Source of the DNA: Limnobacter thiooxidans
GTDB taxonomy: Bacteria > Pseudomonadota > Gammaproteobacteria > Burkholderiales > Burkholderiaceae_B
NCBI RefSeq assembly: GCF_036323495.1
Contig: NZ_AP028947.1
Coordinates: forward strand, 2,728,001-2,792,000
Reading direction: 5' to 3'
DNA length: 64,000 bases
The notes beneath the pieces were generated by a model. The model made no database searches, was not told where the DNA came from, and saw nothing but the letters and a program-made list of their open reading frames with translations. The position numbers and the translations under genes are program-made. Numbering within the stretch: position 1 is the first letter of the stretch; every line of letters starts with the position of its first letter. This document shows, one piece after another, positions 48,921 to 57,844 of this stretch.

Positions 48921-49646
48921 ATGTCATTGCTTTCAAACCCTGTCGTCGCCCAACTGGCTGTTGAAGGAACGCTCTGGAGCCTGGGACTCTTTTCTATTGC
49001 CACATGGGCACTGATCGCCTTGAAGGGCACTCAACTCTATCGCAGTCGTGCCCAGGACAGACGTTTCAAGAAGGCATTCTGGGCCTCCGCAAGCCTGGAC
49101 AGTGCAAGACAAATTTCAGGGCACTCAGGCCCTGTGGCACGAGTGGCCAGCGCTGCTTTTCTTGCCTTGAGTGAGGCTGACAAACAGCATCACAAAGATT
49201 TGCAACACACAGGCACCCGACAGGAACTGCTGGAGCGTTACTTGCGCCAACAGATCCAGAAAGAGCGGCGTTCGCAGGAAAGTGGACTTGCAATTCTGGC
49301 CAGTATTGGCAGCACCGCACCATTTGTAGGACTATTTGGCACAGTGTGGGGAATCCTTGATGCCCTGGTCAGAATTGGATCCAGTGGCAGCGCCAGTCTG
49401 GACGTAGTGGCCGGGCCAATCGGTGAAGCATTGGTGGCCACGGGTGTTGGCATTGCTGTCGCTGTACCTGCCGTGTTGGGTTATAACTTTTTTATCCGCA
49501 ACCTGAAGTTGTCTACAGCTTCTCAGGATGATTTCGCCACAGACATACTCAACCTGACACAAAAGGCTGCTTTTCGCATTCAGGTGCTGGACAAAAGCGC
49601 AACACAGAATCCGCGGTTCGATGAACGTACTGAAGGAGCGGCATGA
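48921..49646 (+). CDS. exbB: ExbB proton channel subunit
   Basis: A 241-residue MotA/TolQ/ExbB protein with three membrane segments. Typical: LAILASIGSTAPFVGLFGTVWGILDAL and VVAGPIGEALVATGVGIAVAVPAVLGYNFF. It forms the proton-driven motor with ExbD and TonB. Gap to tonB is five bases; it overlaps exbD by ATGA. Confidence 0.94.
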   Translation: MSLLSNPVVAQLAVEGTLWSLGLFSIATWALIALKGTQLYRSRAQDRRFKKAFWASASLDSARQISGHSGPVARVASAAFLALSEADKQHHKDLQHTGTRQELLERYLRQQIQKERRSQESGLAILASIGSTAPFVGLFGTVWGILDALVRIGSSGSASLDVVAGPIGEALVATGVGIAVAVPAVLGYNFFIRNLKLSTASQDDFATDILNLTQKAAFRIQVLDKSATQNPRFDERTEGAA

Positions 49647-50053
49647 TGGCTTTTTCAACGCAATCAGACAACGATGAAGTATTGAGTGAAATCAACGTCA
49701 CCCCGCTTGTGGATGTGATGCTGGTGCTCTTGGTAGTCTTCATCATCACTGCGCCTTTGCTGACCAACGCAGTCCAGATCAATTTGCCAAAAACTGCCAC
49801 AACAGCACCGGCAGAAACACCCAAGCCCGTGACCCTGAGCATTGACGCTGAAGGCCAGTACTTTCTGGACAAGGTTCAAATTGAAGGCGACGATCTGGAA
49901 GTTATTCTGGGCGGTATCAAGGCTGCAAATCCTGACTTGACCCTGCATTTGCAATCGGATGAAAACGTTCGCTACGCATTGGTGGCCAACGCCATGGTGG
50001 CCATAGAACGTTCAGGCATTACCAAGGTTGCAGTGATGACCAAAACCCGCTGA
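49643..50053 (+). CDS. exbD: ExbD proton channel subunit
   Basis: A 136-residue ExbD with the single membrane segment INVTPLVDVMLVLLVVFII; the aspartate in PLVDVM is the key proton-carrying residue. The periplasmic domain runs from about 45 to the end. The start may be 49643 or 49646 (ATGATG). Last gene of the receptor-tonB-exbB-exbD operon. Confidence 0.93.
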   Translation: MMAFSTQSDNDEVLSEINVTPLVDVMLVLLVVFIITAPLLTNAVQINLPKTATTAPAETPKPVTLSIDAEGQYFLDKVQIEGDDLEVILGGIKAANPDLTLHLQSDENVRYALVANAMVAIERSGITKVAVMTKTR

Positions 50054-50056
50054 CTG

Positions 50057-50087
50057 AAAAAACCCCTGCATCAGGCGATGCAGGGGT
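50057..50087. terminator. Terminator between convergent exbD and encapsulin operons
   Basis: ACCCCTGCATC (50062-50072) pairs perfectly with GATGCAGGGGT (50077-50087), four-base loop. The A-run at 50057-50062 serves as T-run for minus-strand transcripts from the cysteine desulfurase gene; on the plus strand it ends the exbD transcript less clearly. Confidence 0.85.
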
Positions 50088-50098
50088 CCGCTTTCAAA

Positions 50099-51694
50099 TC
50101 AACGCTGGTTTGAAAGCCGGTTTACCACTGCGGCAAACCGGTCTATTTCCTCAAAGGTATTGTAAAAAGCGAAGGAAGGACGAACCGTTGCCTCCAGGCC
50201 AAACCGTCGAAGAATGGGCTGGGCACAATGGTGTCCAGACCGAACTGCAATCCCCTCCTGATTCAGGGCTTGTCCAACCTCTTCAGTGCTGTAACCTTCC
50301 AGAGTGAAGGACAGAACACTGGCCTTGTCATCAGCCGTGCCAATCAATCTGACACCCTTGATCCGTTTCAAACATGACGTGCCGTATTCCAGCAATTCGT
50401 GCTCGTATTTGGCGATGTTTTGAATGCCCACAGACTGAACATACTCCAGTGCGGCACCCAACCCCACGGCATCCGCAATATTGCCTGTTCCTGCCTCAAA
50501 ACGAGCCGGCGCGCCCTGGTACTCTGTGTGATCAAAACGGACGTCCGCAATCATGTTTCCGCCACCCTGCCACGGTGGCAATGAATCAAGAATCGACTTC
50601 TTGCCATACACCACACCAATACCGGTTGGACCAAACACCTTGTGACCTGAAAACACAAAAAAGTCTGCGTCCAAAGCCTGAACATTCACAGCCATGTGGG
50701 AAATGGATTGTGCGCCATCCACAATCACTTTCACACCCGCCTGATGCGCCAGCCGGATTACCTCAGCAACCGGAGTCACCGTGCCCAGCGCATTGCTGAC
50801 CTGGGTGATTGAAACAAGCCTGGTTTTGCTGTTCAGCAACTTCGCAAATTCCGAAACAATGATTTGACCATCATCGTCCACCGGGATCACACGCAGCTTG
50901 GCCCCTTTTCGCTGGATCAACTGCTGCCAGGGAACTATGTTTGCATGGTGTTCCAGGTGAGAGACAATGATTTCATCGCCCGCCTGAACATTCTGCTCGC
51001 CGAAGGTATTTGCAAGCAAATTGAGTCCTTCAGTGGCGCCACGAACAAAAATGATCTCATCGCTTGAGGAAGCTCCGATGAAATCCGCCACCGTTGAACG
51101 TGCCTTCTCGTACGCATCAGTGGATCGTGCAGCCAATTCATGCGCAGCACGATGAATATTGGAATTCTCATGCTTGTAAAAATGCGAGATCCGATCAATC
51201 ACCTGGCGAGGTTTTTGAGTCGTTGCCGCGTTGTCAAACCAGACCAGTTGGCGACCATTGACGCGTTCCTGCAGAATCGGGAAATCCCGGCGTACTGCAT
51301 TCACATCCAGACCCCGACGTTCACCCCCAATGTTCGGGATTTGTGGCTCCTGAGCCTGAAAGCCTGGGAGTTGATGCTCCAGAAAGTAGAAACTTTCGTT
51401 TGGAACATGTTTCACAGGCACATCCAGTGCAGGGGCGCTGACACGCCCAATGGTCTGAAGATCATCAGCACGCAAAGGTTGCCGTAACAACCCTTGAATA
51501 TCAGCCTGGGTAGGCAACCCAAATGACTGCTCAATACCCCCACCACCCATTGCAGAACCGAAAGCCTCCGTGAAAGCCTGATGTGCCAGGCTGACCAACC
51601 GGTCCAGCTCAAAGGGTGATGCCTGGCCTTGAGATGGCAAGGGATGCCCCCCTGCACTGGGCTGCAGATTATTTGTAGGTAACTGGATAGTCAT
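50099..51694 (-). CDS. Family 2A encapsulin cargo cysteine desulfurase
   Basis: A 531-residue protein. The first 130 or so residues are a low-complexity, glycine- and proline-rich region, the cargo-targeting part of encapsulin-loaded desulfurases; the rest is a SufS-type, PLP-dependent cysteine desulfurase: VWFDNAATTQKPRQVIDR, the PLP lysine in VFSGHKVFGPTGIG, and the catalytic cysteine in RSGHHCAQPILRRFG. It takes sulfur from cysteine, giving alanine and a persulfide. Start at 51694 overlaps the last 26 bases of the shell gene. In this family elemental sulfur is thought to be stored inside the shell. Confidence 0.92.
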   Translation of the reverse strand: MTIQLPTNNLQPSAGGHPLPSQGQASPFELDRLVSLAHQAFTEAFGSAMGGGGIEQSFGLPTQADIQGLLRQPLRADDLQTIGRVSAPALDVPVKHVPNESFYFLEHQLPGFQAQEPQIPNIGGERRGLDVNAVRRDFPILQERVNGRQLVWFDNAATTQKPRQVIDRISHFYKHENSNIHRAAHELAARSTDAYEKARSTVADFIGASSSDEIIFVRGATEGLNLLANTFGEQNVQAGDEIIVSHLEHHANIVPWQQLIQRKGAKLRVIPVDDDGQIIVSEFAKLLNSKTRLVSITQVSNALGTVTPVAEVIRLAHQAGVKVIVDGAQSISHMAVNVQALDADFFVFSGHKVFGPTGIGVVYGKKSILDSLPPWQGGGNMIADVRFDHTEYQGAPARFEAGTGNIADAVGLGAALEYVQSVGIQNIAKYEHELLEYGTSCLKRIKGVRLIGTADDKASVLSFTLEGYSTEEVGQALNQEGIAVRSGHHCAQPILRRFGLEATVRPSFAFYNTFEEIDRFAAVVNRLSNQR

Positions 51695-52601
51695 GGTATT
51701 TGTCGATCTCAACATCTTCAAGAACAGCCACAGCGTCTTCAGTCAGCACGGCCAGCGAGCAATACAGTGAAATCAGGTAGGACGCGATTGCGTTTCTGTT
51801 GATTCCCATGAAACGAACAGACAAACCAGGGCTTTGTTCGCCGGCAACGCCAGGCTGATACAAGCCAACAACACCCTGGCGCTTTTCGCCTACACGCAAC
51901 AACAGGATCTTGGTTTTGCCATCCTCGTCAATGGGTAATTTGTCTGAAGGAACCAGTGGAATACCACGCCAGGTAATGAACTGGGACCCAAACAGGCTGA
52001 CAGTGGGAGGAGGAACACCCCTGCGTGTGCACTCGCGTCCAAAGGCAGCAATCGCCAAGGGATGCGCCAGGAAGAAGCCAGGTTCTTTCCAGACACGGGT
52101 CAGCAACTCATCCAGATCATCGGGGGTGGGAGGACCGCTCAACGTTGAAATTCGCTGGGACTCATCCACACTCGCCAACAGACCATAGTCTGCGTTGTTG
52201 ATCAGCTCGCTTTCCTGCCTTTCCTTGATGGTTTCAATGGTCAGGCGCAATTGCTCTTTGATCTGATCGTGTGGACTGCTGTACAGATCAGAGACACGAG
52301 TATGCACATCCAGTACGGTACTGACGGCATTCAGGAAATATTCACGCGGATTGTCTTCATAGTCCACAAATGTTTGTGGCAATTCAGACTCGTCCCGCTT
52401 GGCACAAGCCACTTGAACGGAACGTGGGTTTTTCACCTTGTTCAGCCGATAAATGCCTGCCTCAACGGGCAACCAATGCAGCAAATGGACCAGCCAACGC
52501 GGCGTGATCGTAGAAAGCTGCGGAACGGTTTTGGTTGCATTGGCCAACTGACGGGCTGCTGTGTCATGCAACGCCAACTGGGGTTCTTTTTGTTCGGACA
52601 T
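51669..52601 (-). CDS. Family 2A encapsulin shell protein (SrpI-like)
   Basis: A 310-residue HK97-fold shell protein of the SrpI group. Recognisable: HDTAARQLANATKTVPQLSTITPRWLVHLLHWLPVEAGIYRLN-type opening, LINNADYGLLASVDESQRIST, the PTPDDLDELLTRVWKEPGFFLAHP segment, VSLFGSQFITWRGIPLVPSDKLP and the ending MGINRNAIASYLISLYCSL. It has no cyclic-nucleotide domain, so type 2A rather than 2B. Sixty copies or more build a closed protein compartment. Its partner genes here (desulfurase, serine acetyltransferase, rhodanese) are the known companion set. Confidence 0.93.
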   Translation of the reverse strand: MSEQKEPQLALHDTAARQLANATKTVPQLSTITPRWLVHLLHWLPVEAGIYRLNKVKNPRSVQVACAKRDESELPQTFVDYEDNPREYFLNAVSTVLDVHTRVSDLYSSPHDQIKEQLRLTIETIKERQESELINNADYGLLASVDESQRISTLSGPPTPDDLDELLTRVWKEPGFFLAHPLAIAAFGRECTRRGVPPPTVSLFGSQFITWRGIPLVPSDKLPIDEDGKTKILLLRVGEKRQGVVGLYQPGVAGEQSPGLSVRFMGINRNAIASYLISLYCSLAVLTEDAVAVLEDVEIDKYHDYPVTYK

Positions 52602-52650
52602 ACCTACCTCAGATTATGAAATGAAAGTTGAACTACCTGATGACAACCCA

Positions 52651-53595
52651 TTACGACTTGGTTGCCTGTTGAACATGTGCCTGGGTAACATGTGCACCAG
52701 CAGGTACATCCTGTGTCACCCAGACATTTCCGCCGATTACAGCGCCCCGGCCGATCGTGATCAAGCCAAGAACCGTGGCACCTGCGTAAATCACAACATC
52801 GTCTTCAACGCGGGGGTGGCGAGGCTCACCTTTGACCAACTCGCCCCCTGCGCCTGCTTTGAAACGTTTTGCGCCCAATGTGACAGCCTGATAAAGCCGC
52901 ACGCGTGAACCGATCACGGTGGTTTCCCCGATCACCACACCGGTGCCATGATCGATAAAAAAGCTTTCTCCGATTCGTGCACCTGGATGAATATCAATTC
53001 CGGTTTGCTCGTGCGACAGCTCCGCCAACATGCGTGATATCAGCGGCAAACCCAATTGATACAGTTCATGAGCGATCCGGTGAACAAGCACTGCGCGCAC
53101 ACCCGGGTAACACAGCAGCACCTCATCCACGCTGCCTGCAGCAGGGTCACCGCGGTAGGCCGCCAGTACATCGGTGTCAACCAGTCGCCTGATTTCAGGC
53201 AGCTTCTGCGCGAAAAGTCCCACCAACTCGCGGGCATGCTGGTGCCGGCGTGAAAAGTCTGCTTCCCTGTCCTTGCGTGTACTCAGTGAAAGCTCAAGGT
53301 AAACCTGGCCAAGCAGTGCATTCAACGCAACATCAAGCGCATGCGCGACATAAATATCCTCACTTTCCTGACGCAGGTCAGGAGGACCAAGGCGCATGGG
53401 GAAAAGAGCACCACTGAGATGATTCAACACAATTTCCAGCGCAGCACGTGCAGGAAATTCCCTGGCACCCGCTTCCTGCACGCGCTGGGTGGAGGTTCGC
53501 CAAGTGCGACGTGCTTCATGCAACTTGCGGACTATCGTGTCGATATGAAAAGACTCACCTGCGGAACGCTGGCTGATGTTTTGAAGATCGCTCAT
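52651..53595 (-). CDS. Serine O-acetyltransferase (EpsC type)
   Basis: A 314-residue enzyme with an N-terminal helical domain and a left-handed beta-helix: DIHPGARIGESFFIDHGTGVVIGE, TVIGSRVRLYQAVTLGAK and RHPRVEDDVVIYAGATVLG. It makes O-acetylserine, the carbon acceptor for sulfide in cysteine synthesis, and the signal sensed by CysB. I use the ATG at 53595, 11 bases after the rhodanese stop; a longer frame overlaps that gene. Within the encapsulin operon it likely supplies cysteine for the desulfurase. Confidence 0.92.
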   Translation of the reverse strand: MSDLQNISQRSAGESFHIDTIVRKLHEARRTWRTSTQRVQEAGAREFPARAALEIVLNHLSGALFPMRLGPPDLRQESEDIYVAHALDVALNALLGQVYLELSLSTRKDREADFSRRHQHARELVGLFAQKLPEIRRLVDTDVLAAYRGDPAAGSVDEVLLCYPGVRAVLVHRIAHELYQLGLPLISRMLAELSHEQTGIDIHPGARIGESFFIDHGTGVVIGETTVIGSRVRLYQAVTLGAKRFKAGAGGELVKGEPRHPRVEDDVVIYAGATVLGLITIGRGAVIGGNVWVTQDVPAGAHVTQAHVQQATKS

Positions 53596-53606
53596 GGCCA
53601 ATGCCT

Positions 53607-54092
53607 TCAGTCCTGAACCCAGGGAAGACCGCGAAACCGCCACCCGTTTTCTACACCACGTTGCTGCTGTGCATCCAGATCGCCTTCAAAACCTTCCTTC
53701 ACATTGAAAACATTCTGGAACCCAGCCTTCCTTGCAGCTTCAGCCGCGGCGGCCGAACGCTTGCCGCTGCGGCAAAGCAAAAGAATCGGATTTGACTTGC
53801 CAGCCTTTGCCTCCAACTCGCGAATGAATCGCGGATTTTTAAGTAGCGCTGGGCCAATTTGCCAGGCCACATGAACAGACTCGCGCACATGCCCCACAAA
53901 CTTTCTCTCTTCAGCAGTACGAACATCCACCAAAGTGGCCTGCCCAGCCTGGATCAATGACCATGCTTCCTCCGGATCAACTGATCCTTTGTACGGCAAG
54001 CCAGCAATGCGGGCCGCTTCCGCAGCATCCTGCAATGCTGGGGGCAAAGACACGTCCGGATCCTGTTGTTCAATTCGACGGGCTAATGTCAT
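53607..54092 (-). CDS. Rhodanese-domain sulfurtransferase
   Basis: A 161-residue single-domain rhodanese: LVDVRTAEERKFVGHVRESVHVAW and the active-site loop LLCRSGKRSAAAAEAA with the catalytic cysteine. It can carry sulfur as a persulfide. First gene of rhodanese-acetyltransferase-encapsulin-desulfurase, preceded by AAGGA and a TCGTTC-N20 promoter. It may load or unload sulfur at the compartment (inference). Confidence 0.9.
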   Translation of the reverse strand: MTLARRIEQQDPDVSLPPALQDAAEAARIAGLPYKGSVDPEEAWSLIQAGQATLVDVRTAEERKFVGHVRESVHVAWQIGPALLKNPRFIRELEAKAGKSNPILLLCRSGKRSAAAAEAARKAGFQNVFNVKEGFEGDLDAQQQRGVENGWRFRGLPWVQD

Positions 54093-54125
54093 GATTTTCC
54101 TTGTTGGTTGTCTTTCTGTTCAATG

Positions 54126-54157
54126 ACTTTAAAGACTGACCAATCAAAGGAGAACGA
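54126..54157 (-). promoter_or_regulatory. Sulfur-regulon promoter of the encapsulin operon
   Basis: On the minus strand TCGTTC (54157-54152), 20 bases, TAAAGT (54131-54126); start near 54119, about 27 bases before the rhodanese start. Same motif and spacing as the cys, ssu and sbp promoters, placing the encapsulin under the same control. Confidence 0.68.
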
Positions 54158-54244
54158 TTAGATTTTTATATTCATATCGAATAAAAGACTTAATTTAAAA
54201 ACTTCTATTGATATTCAAAAAACCACCTGAAGAAAACCTGAATG

Positions 54245-54274
54245 AAAAAAACCCCGCATTTGCATGCAGGGTTT
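54245..54274 (-). terminator. Intrinsic terminator of the sulfate-binding protein operon
   Basis: AAACCC and GCAT (54249-54259) pair with ATGC and GGGTTT (54264-54274) with one C-A mismatch and a TTGC loop; the A-run at 54245-54251 gives a T-run on the minus strand. It separates the sbp operon from the encapsulin operon. Confidence 0.8.
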
Positions 54275-54311
54275 AAAGGAGCTTCCACAAGGAAGAGGAG
54301 ACAAATCGTAC

Positions 54312-55316
54312 TTACTTTTTGAAGATCTGATCGAAAATTCCACCATCAGAAAAATGTTCGTTGCGAACCTTGGCCCAGCCACCCAACTTCTCTTCAACCG
54401 TAAAGGTTTTAATGGGAGGGAATTCATTTTTATACTTGGCCAATACGGCTGCATTCCTTGGGCGGAAATGATGTTTTGCAATGATCTCCTGACCTTTCGG
54501 AGAATACAAAAAGTCCAGATATTCCTTCGCAACAGCTGCACTGCCACGTTTGGTAGCCACTGACTTCACAATTGCAACCGGTGCGGACGCATCGATTGAA
54601 ATGCTCGGATACACCACATCAAACTTGTCGGCACCCACTTCCTCGCCAATCAGGATGGCCTCGTTCTCAAATGTCACCAACACATCACCCACGCCACGTT
54701 GGGTAAATGTGGTGGTTGCACCGCGTCCACCGCCATCAAGCACAGGAACGTTCTTGAACAGATCGGTCACGAACTGGCGAGCCTGAGTTTCCGACTTTGT
54801 TTTATCCAGGGAATAACCCCATGCAGCCAGGTAGGTATATCGGCCATTGCCTGAAGTTTTCGGGTTGGGAACAATCACGTCCAATTCAGGGCGTGTCAAG
54901 TCAGACCAATCCTTGATGTTTTTCGGATTGCCCTTGCGTACCAGAAATACGGTAGTGGTCGTATATGGAGTCGCTTCATTGGGGAATGCCTTGCGCCAAT
55001 TGGCGTCTACCAGGCCTTTCTCCACCAGCAGGTCAATGTCGGGCGACTGGTTCATGGTCACCACATCCGCCTCAAGACCAGCGGCCACCGAAAGCGCCTG
55101 TTTACTGGAGCCGCCATGCGATTGGCGTACCTCAAACTTGCTTAAACCTTTTGCCTTCTGCTGCGCCTCAAAGGCCGGATTAATGTCTTTGTAGAGCTCT
55201 CTGGACACGTCATAGGACACGTTGAGAATCGACTCAACCGCCGTATTGGCGTTTGCGCCTAGCAACACAGAACCCGTTAAAGCGGCTAGCAGGATTTTCT
55301 TGAATTTCATGGTCAT
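54312..55316 (-). CDS. sbp: Sulfate-binding protein, first paralogue
   Basis: A 334-residue periplasmic sulfate-binding protein with signal peptide (cut near ANA) and ESILNVSYDVSRELYKDINPAF, QSHGGSSKQALSVAAGLEADVV, WSDLTRPELDVIVPNPKTSGNGR and YSPKGQEIIAKHHFRPRN, all typical of Sbp/CysP. The start 55316 overlaps the upstream gene stop (ATGA); 55310 is possible. It should feed CysUWA, encoded 33 kb away. Confidence 0.93.
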   Translation of the reverse strand: MTMKFKKILLAALTGSVLLGANANTAVESILNVSYDVSRELYKDINPAFEAQQKAKGLSKFEVRQSHGGSSKQALSVAAGLEADVVTMNQSPDIDLLVEKGLVDANWRKAFPNEATPYTTTTVFLVRKGNPKNIKDWSDLTRPELDVIVPNPKTSGNGRYTYLAAWGYSLDKTKSETQARQFVTDLFKNVPVLDGGGRGATTTFTQRGVGDVLVTFENEAILIGEEVGADKFDVVYPSISIDASAPVAIVKSVATKRGSAAVAKEYLDFLYSPKGQEIIAKHHFRPRNAAVLAKYKNEFPPIKTFTVEEKLGGWAKVRNEHFSDGGIFDQIFKK

Positions 55317-56116
55317 GGTGAGATTGAATTTTCCAGTTGAAGAAGATTGACCCCCGCTTGGCGAAGGCCAAAGACTTGGGACTGATTTTGAATGTTTCGA
55401 GCAATCAACTTGACCCGGAACGAATTGGCGGCGTCTACAATGTCTGGCAGTTCACTCAAGCACCAAGCTTCATCGATCCAGAGAGACAAGAAGTCTGGAC
55501 GAATCTGTGCGATCAAACTGCGACTCTGCAAAGGGTATCTGCAGTACAAACCAGTCAAAAATCCATTTCGCCTATAATTGTCAGCTGCGAAAGCCAAGGT
55601 ATTCAAATCCGTTTCATCACTGGCTACCACCTGGATCACGAAATGCCCGGGCAACAAACCAAGAGACTCAATCAGGTGACGAAATGCCCTTCCATGATTA
55701 TCGGAAATTGACGAAAAAAACCGGTGATTGACATCCAGAAACAATCGAATTGGTTCTGTCGAACATCCAAAGTAGTTTAACGTGTGCAAGGCGCGTAAAA
55801 GCCGGTCCGTCGCGATGAAACCATCGTCGTCCAACTGATCAAATCTGAATTGTGCCGGTTTGCCCGCGCGATCGACTAATTGCACGAAATGCCCGAGCAA
55901 GTCACCCGAGTCGACTTCCTGCACAGGAAGAAAGGCACTGGTAAGCTCAGTGTCATGAAGATTCACAAAGACGCGACCTGAACTATCTCTCCAGAAGGCA
56001 CGCTCATCGCTGGGTAACTGGGATAACTTGCCCACTGCCGCCCTTACCCGTTCATAGTTTGAGCCAACGGAGACACCGGGCTCACCCCATATCAGATCGG
56101 CAAAAGGCGTACTCAT
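55313..56116 (-). CDS. Degenerate EAL-like domain protein
   Basis: A 267-residue protein. From about 70 onward it looks like an EAL domain (FLPVQEVDSGDLLGHFVQLVDR, LFLDVNHRFF, and the final ARNIQNQSQVFGLRQAGVNLLQ), but the catalytic EAL glutamate is replaced within GHFVQLV and the DDFG metal motif is missing. So it cannot hydrolyse cyclic-di-GMP in the normal way and may bind a nucleotide or a partner. It is linked by ATGA overlaps on both sides to a hydrolase and a sulfate-binding protein, a tight coupling that implies a role in sulfate uptake or its signalling. The family call is moderately sure. Confidence 0.6.
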   Translation of the reverse strand: MSTPFADLIWGEPGVSVGSNYERVRAAVGKLSQLPSDERAFWRDSSGRVFVNLHDTELTSAFLPVQEVDSGDLLGHFVQLVDRAGKPAQFRFDQLDDDGFIATDRLLRALHTLNYFGCSTEPIRLFLDVNHRFFSSISDNHGRAFRHLIESLGLLPGHFVIQVVASDETDLNTLAFAADNYRRNGFLTGLYCRYPLQSRSLIAQIRPDFLSLWIDEAWCLSELPDIVDAANSFRVKLIARNIQNQSQVFGLRQAGVNLLQLENSISP

Positions 56117-56778
56117 TCGATGGACTCTCTGGTTATTTGACGTAGTTTTGCTAGCGTCGAAAAACGGTTTTTCACCGGACCGATTTGGTCCTGCACATCT
56201 CCAAGTGGTGTGGCAGCCACTTGCTCACGAAAAGTTTTAACCAGTTGGGCCAGTGACTGCCAACGGCCAAAGCCCGATTCTGCATTGATATGACCCGCAT
56301 TGCGCAGCCACGTAAACCTTAATCCCCATGCATCCGCCCAGTACTGGGCATGGGTAATTTTCATCCAGGGGTCGTCTGTGCTCGCAATCACCACGCCAGG
56401 AACACCGAGAGGGTTTGCTGGAAGGCACCCCATCAAGGTGGTTTCCGCCACAGCGTCATCAAGAACAAGGCCAGTCGCGCTGAACCGCTGAGGTGAAGCC
56501 GGTGCAACCAGGATTACACCCGCCACTTTTGTTTCATTGTCTGCAATCGCGACGATACTGGCCAGGCACCCAAAGCTGTGCGCAATCAGAATGACACTGC
56601 CAGATTCATCGCGAATGTTTTTGCGGATGGCATCCGCCCAAGCTGCAATCACGGGTTTGTCGAAATCAATCCCAGTTACGCGGCGGCAACCTGGAATTTC
56701 TTTCTCCGCCCAACTTTGCCAGTGGTTAGGGCCACTGCCATTCAATCCGGGCACCGTGATGCAAACAGGATTCAACAT
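56113..56778 (-). CDS. RBBP9/YdeN family alpha/beta hydrolase
   Basis: A 221-residue serine hydrolase: TVPGLNGSGPNHWQSW, the nucleophile in LIAHSFGCLASI, the aspartate in ASTDDPWM and the histidine in NAGHINAESGFGRW. The closing 35 residues are an added helical tail. Substrate unknown; perhaps a sulfur-containing ester, given the two flanking sulfate-binding genes (inference). Confidence 0.85.
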   Translation of the reverse strand: MLNPVCITVPGLNGSGPNHWQSWAEKEIPGCRRVTGIDFDKPVIAAWADAIRKNIRDESGSVILIAHSFGCLASIVAIADNETKVAGVILVAPASPQRFSATGLVLDDAVAETTLMGCLPANPLGVPGVVIASTDDPWMKITHAQYWADAWGLRFTWLRNAGHINAESGFGRWQSLAQLVKTFREQVAATPLGDVQDQIGPVKNRFSTLAKLRQITRESIE

Positions 56779-56796
56779 ACTAATTCCACTGAAGTA

Positions 56797-57810
56797 TTAA
56801 CGTTTGAAGATTTGGTCAAACAGACCACCGTCTTCGAAGTGGGTTTTTTGAGCTTTCTGCCAGCCACCAAACACTTCATCAATCGTGAACAGGTTTACTT
56901 TGGGGAAGCGCTTCAAGTCTTCCTTGTTGGTGACCAGCTCAGGCTTGTTTGGGCGATAGTAGTTCGATGCCGCAATTTGCTGGCCTACAGGTGAATACAG
57001 GTAATCCAGGTAGGCTTGTGCAACTTTGGTTGTCCCTTTCTTGTCCGAATTGCCCTTTACCAATGCAACGGGTGGCTCAGCCAAAATGGATACAGAAGGA
57101 ACAATAATTTCGAATTTGTCTTTGCCCAACTCGTTGATGGCCAGAAATGCCTCGTTTTCCCAGGAAATGAACACGTCACCAATGTTGCGCTGAACGAATG
57201 TGTTCGTGGAACCACGGGCACCCGAATCAAGTACTGGTACGTTTTTGTACAGATTGGTCACGAACTCCTGGGCTTTCGCATTCGTGCCACCCGGCTTTTT
57301 CAGTGCATAACCCCAAGCGGCCAGGTAATTCCAGCGTGCGCCGCCTGATGTTTTGGGGTTGGGTGTGATCACCTGGGTACCAGGCTTCACCAGATCATCC
57401 CAATCCTTGATGTTCTTGGGGTTGCCCTTGCGAACGAGGAACACGATGGTGGATGTGTAAGGTGAGCTGTTGTGGGCCAGCTTTTTCTGCCAATCCGCTG
57501 GCAGCTTTTTTGTTTGCTCCGCAATGGCGTCGATGTCATAGGCCAGGGCCAGAGTGACAACGTCGGCTTCCAGACCATCAATTACAGCGCGCGCCTGCTT
57601 GCCCGCGCCGCCGTGGCTTTGCTTGATTGTGACCGTTTCGCCGGTTTTCTCTTTCCAGTACTTGGCAAAGGCAGGGTTGTACTCTTGGTACAACTCGCGG
57701 GTGGGGTCATAGGAGACATTCAGCAACTCGACATTGGCCCACGCTGTCGAGGAAATGGTCAAGGCTGTGGCCAGCGTCAGGGTCTTCTTGATCAGTGATG
57801 CGTAATTCAT
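56797..57810 (-). CDS. sbp: Sulfate-binding protein, second paralogue
   Basis: A 337-residue sulfate-binding protein with signal peptide (cut after STAWA). [68 protein letters not shown] and [17 protein letters not shown] identify it. AAAGGA stands before the ATG at 57810; a longer frame to 57849 overlaps the -10 element. First gene of sbp-hydrolase-EAL-sbp. Confidence 0.94.
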   Translation of the reverse strand: MNYASLIKKTLTLATALTISSTAWANVELLNVSYDPTRELYQEYNPAFAKYWKEKTGETVTIKQSHGGAGKQARAVIDGLEADVVTLALAYDIDAIAEQTKKLPADWQKKLAHNSSPYTSTIVFLVRKGNPKNIKDWDDLVKPGTQVITPNPKTSGGARWNYLAAWGYALKKPGGTNAKAQEFVTNLYKNVPVLDSGARGSTNTFVQRNIGDVFISWENEAFLAINELGKDKFEIIVPSVSILAEPPVALVKGNSDKKGTTKVAQAYLDYLYSPVGQQIAASNYYRPNKPELVTNKEDLKRFPKVNLFTIDEVFGGWQKAQKTHFEDGGLFDQIFKR

Positions 57811-57844
57811 GGTGAATCCTTTCCGGTTTGTTCGATGTGGGGCA

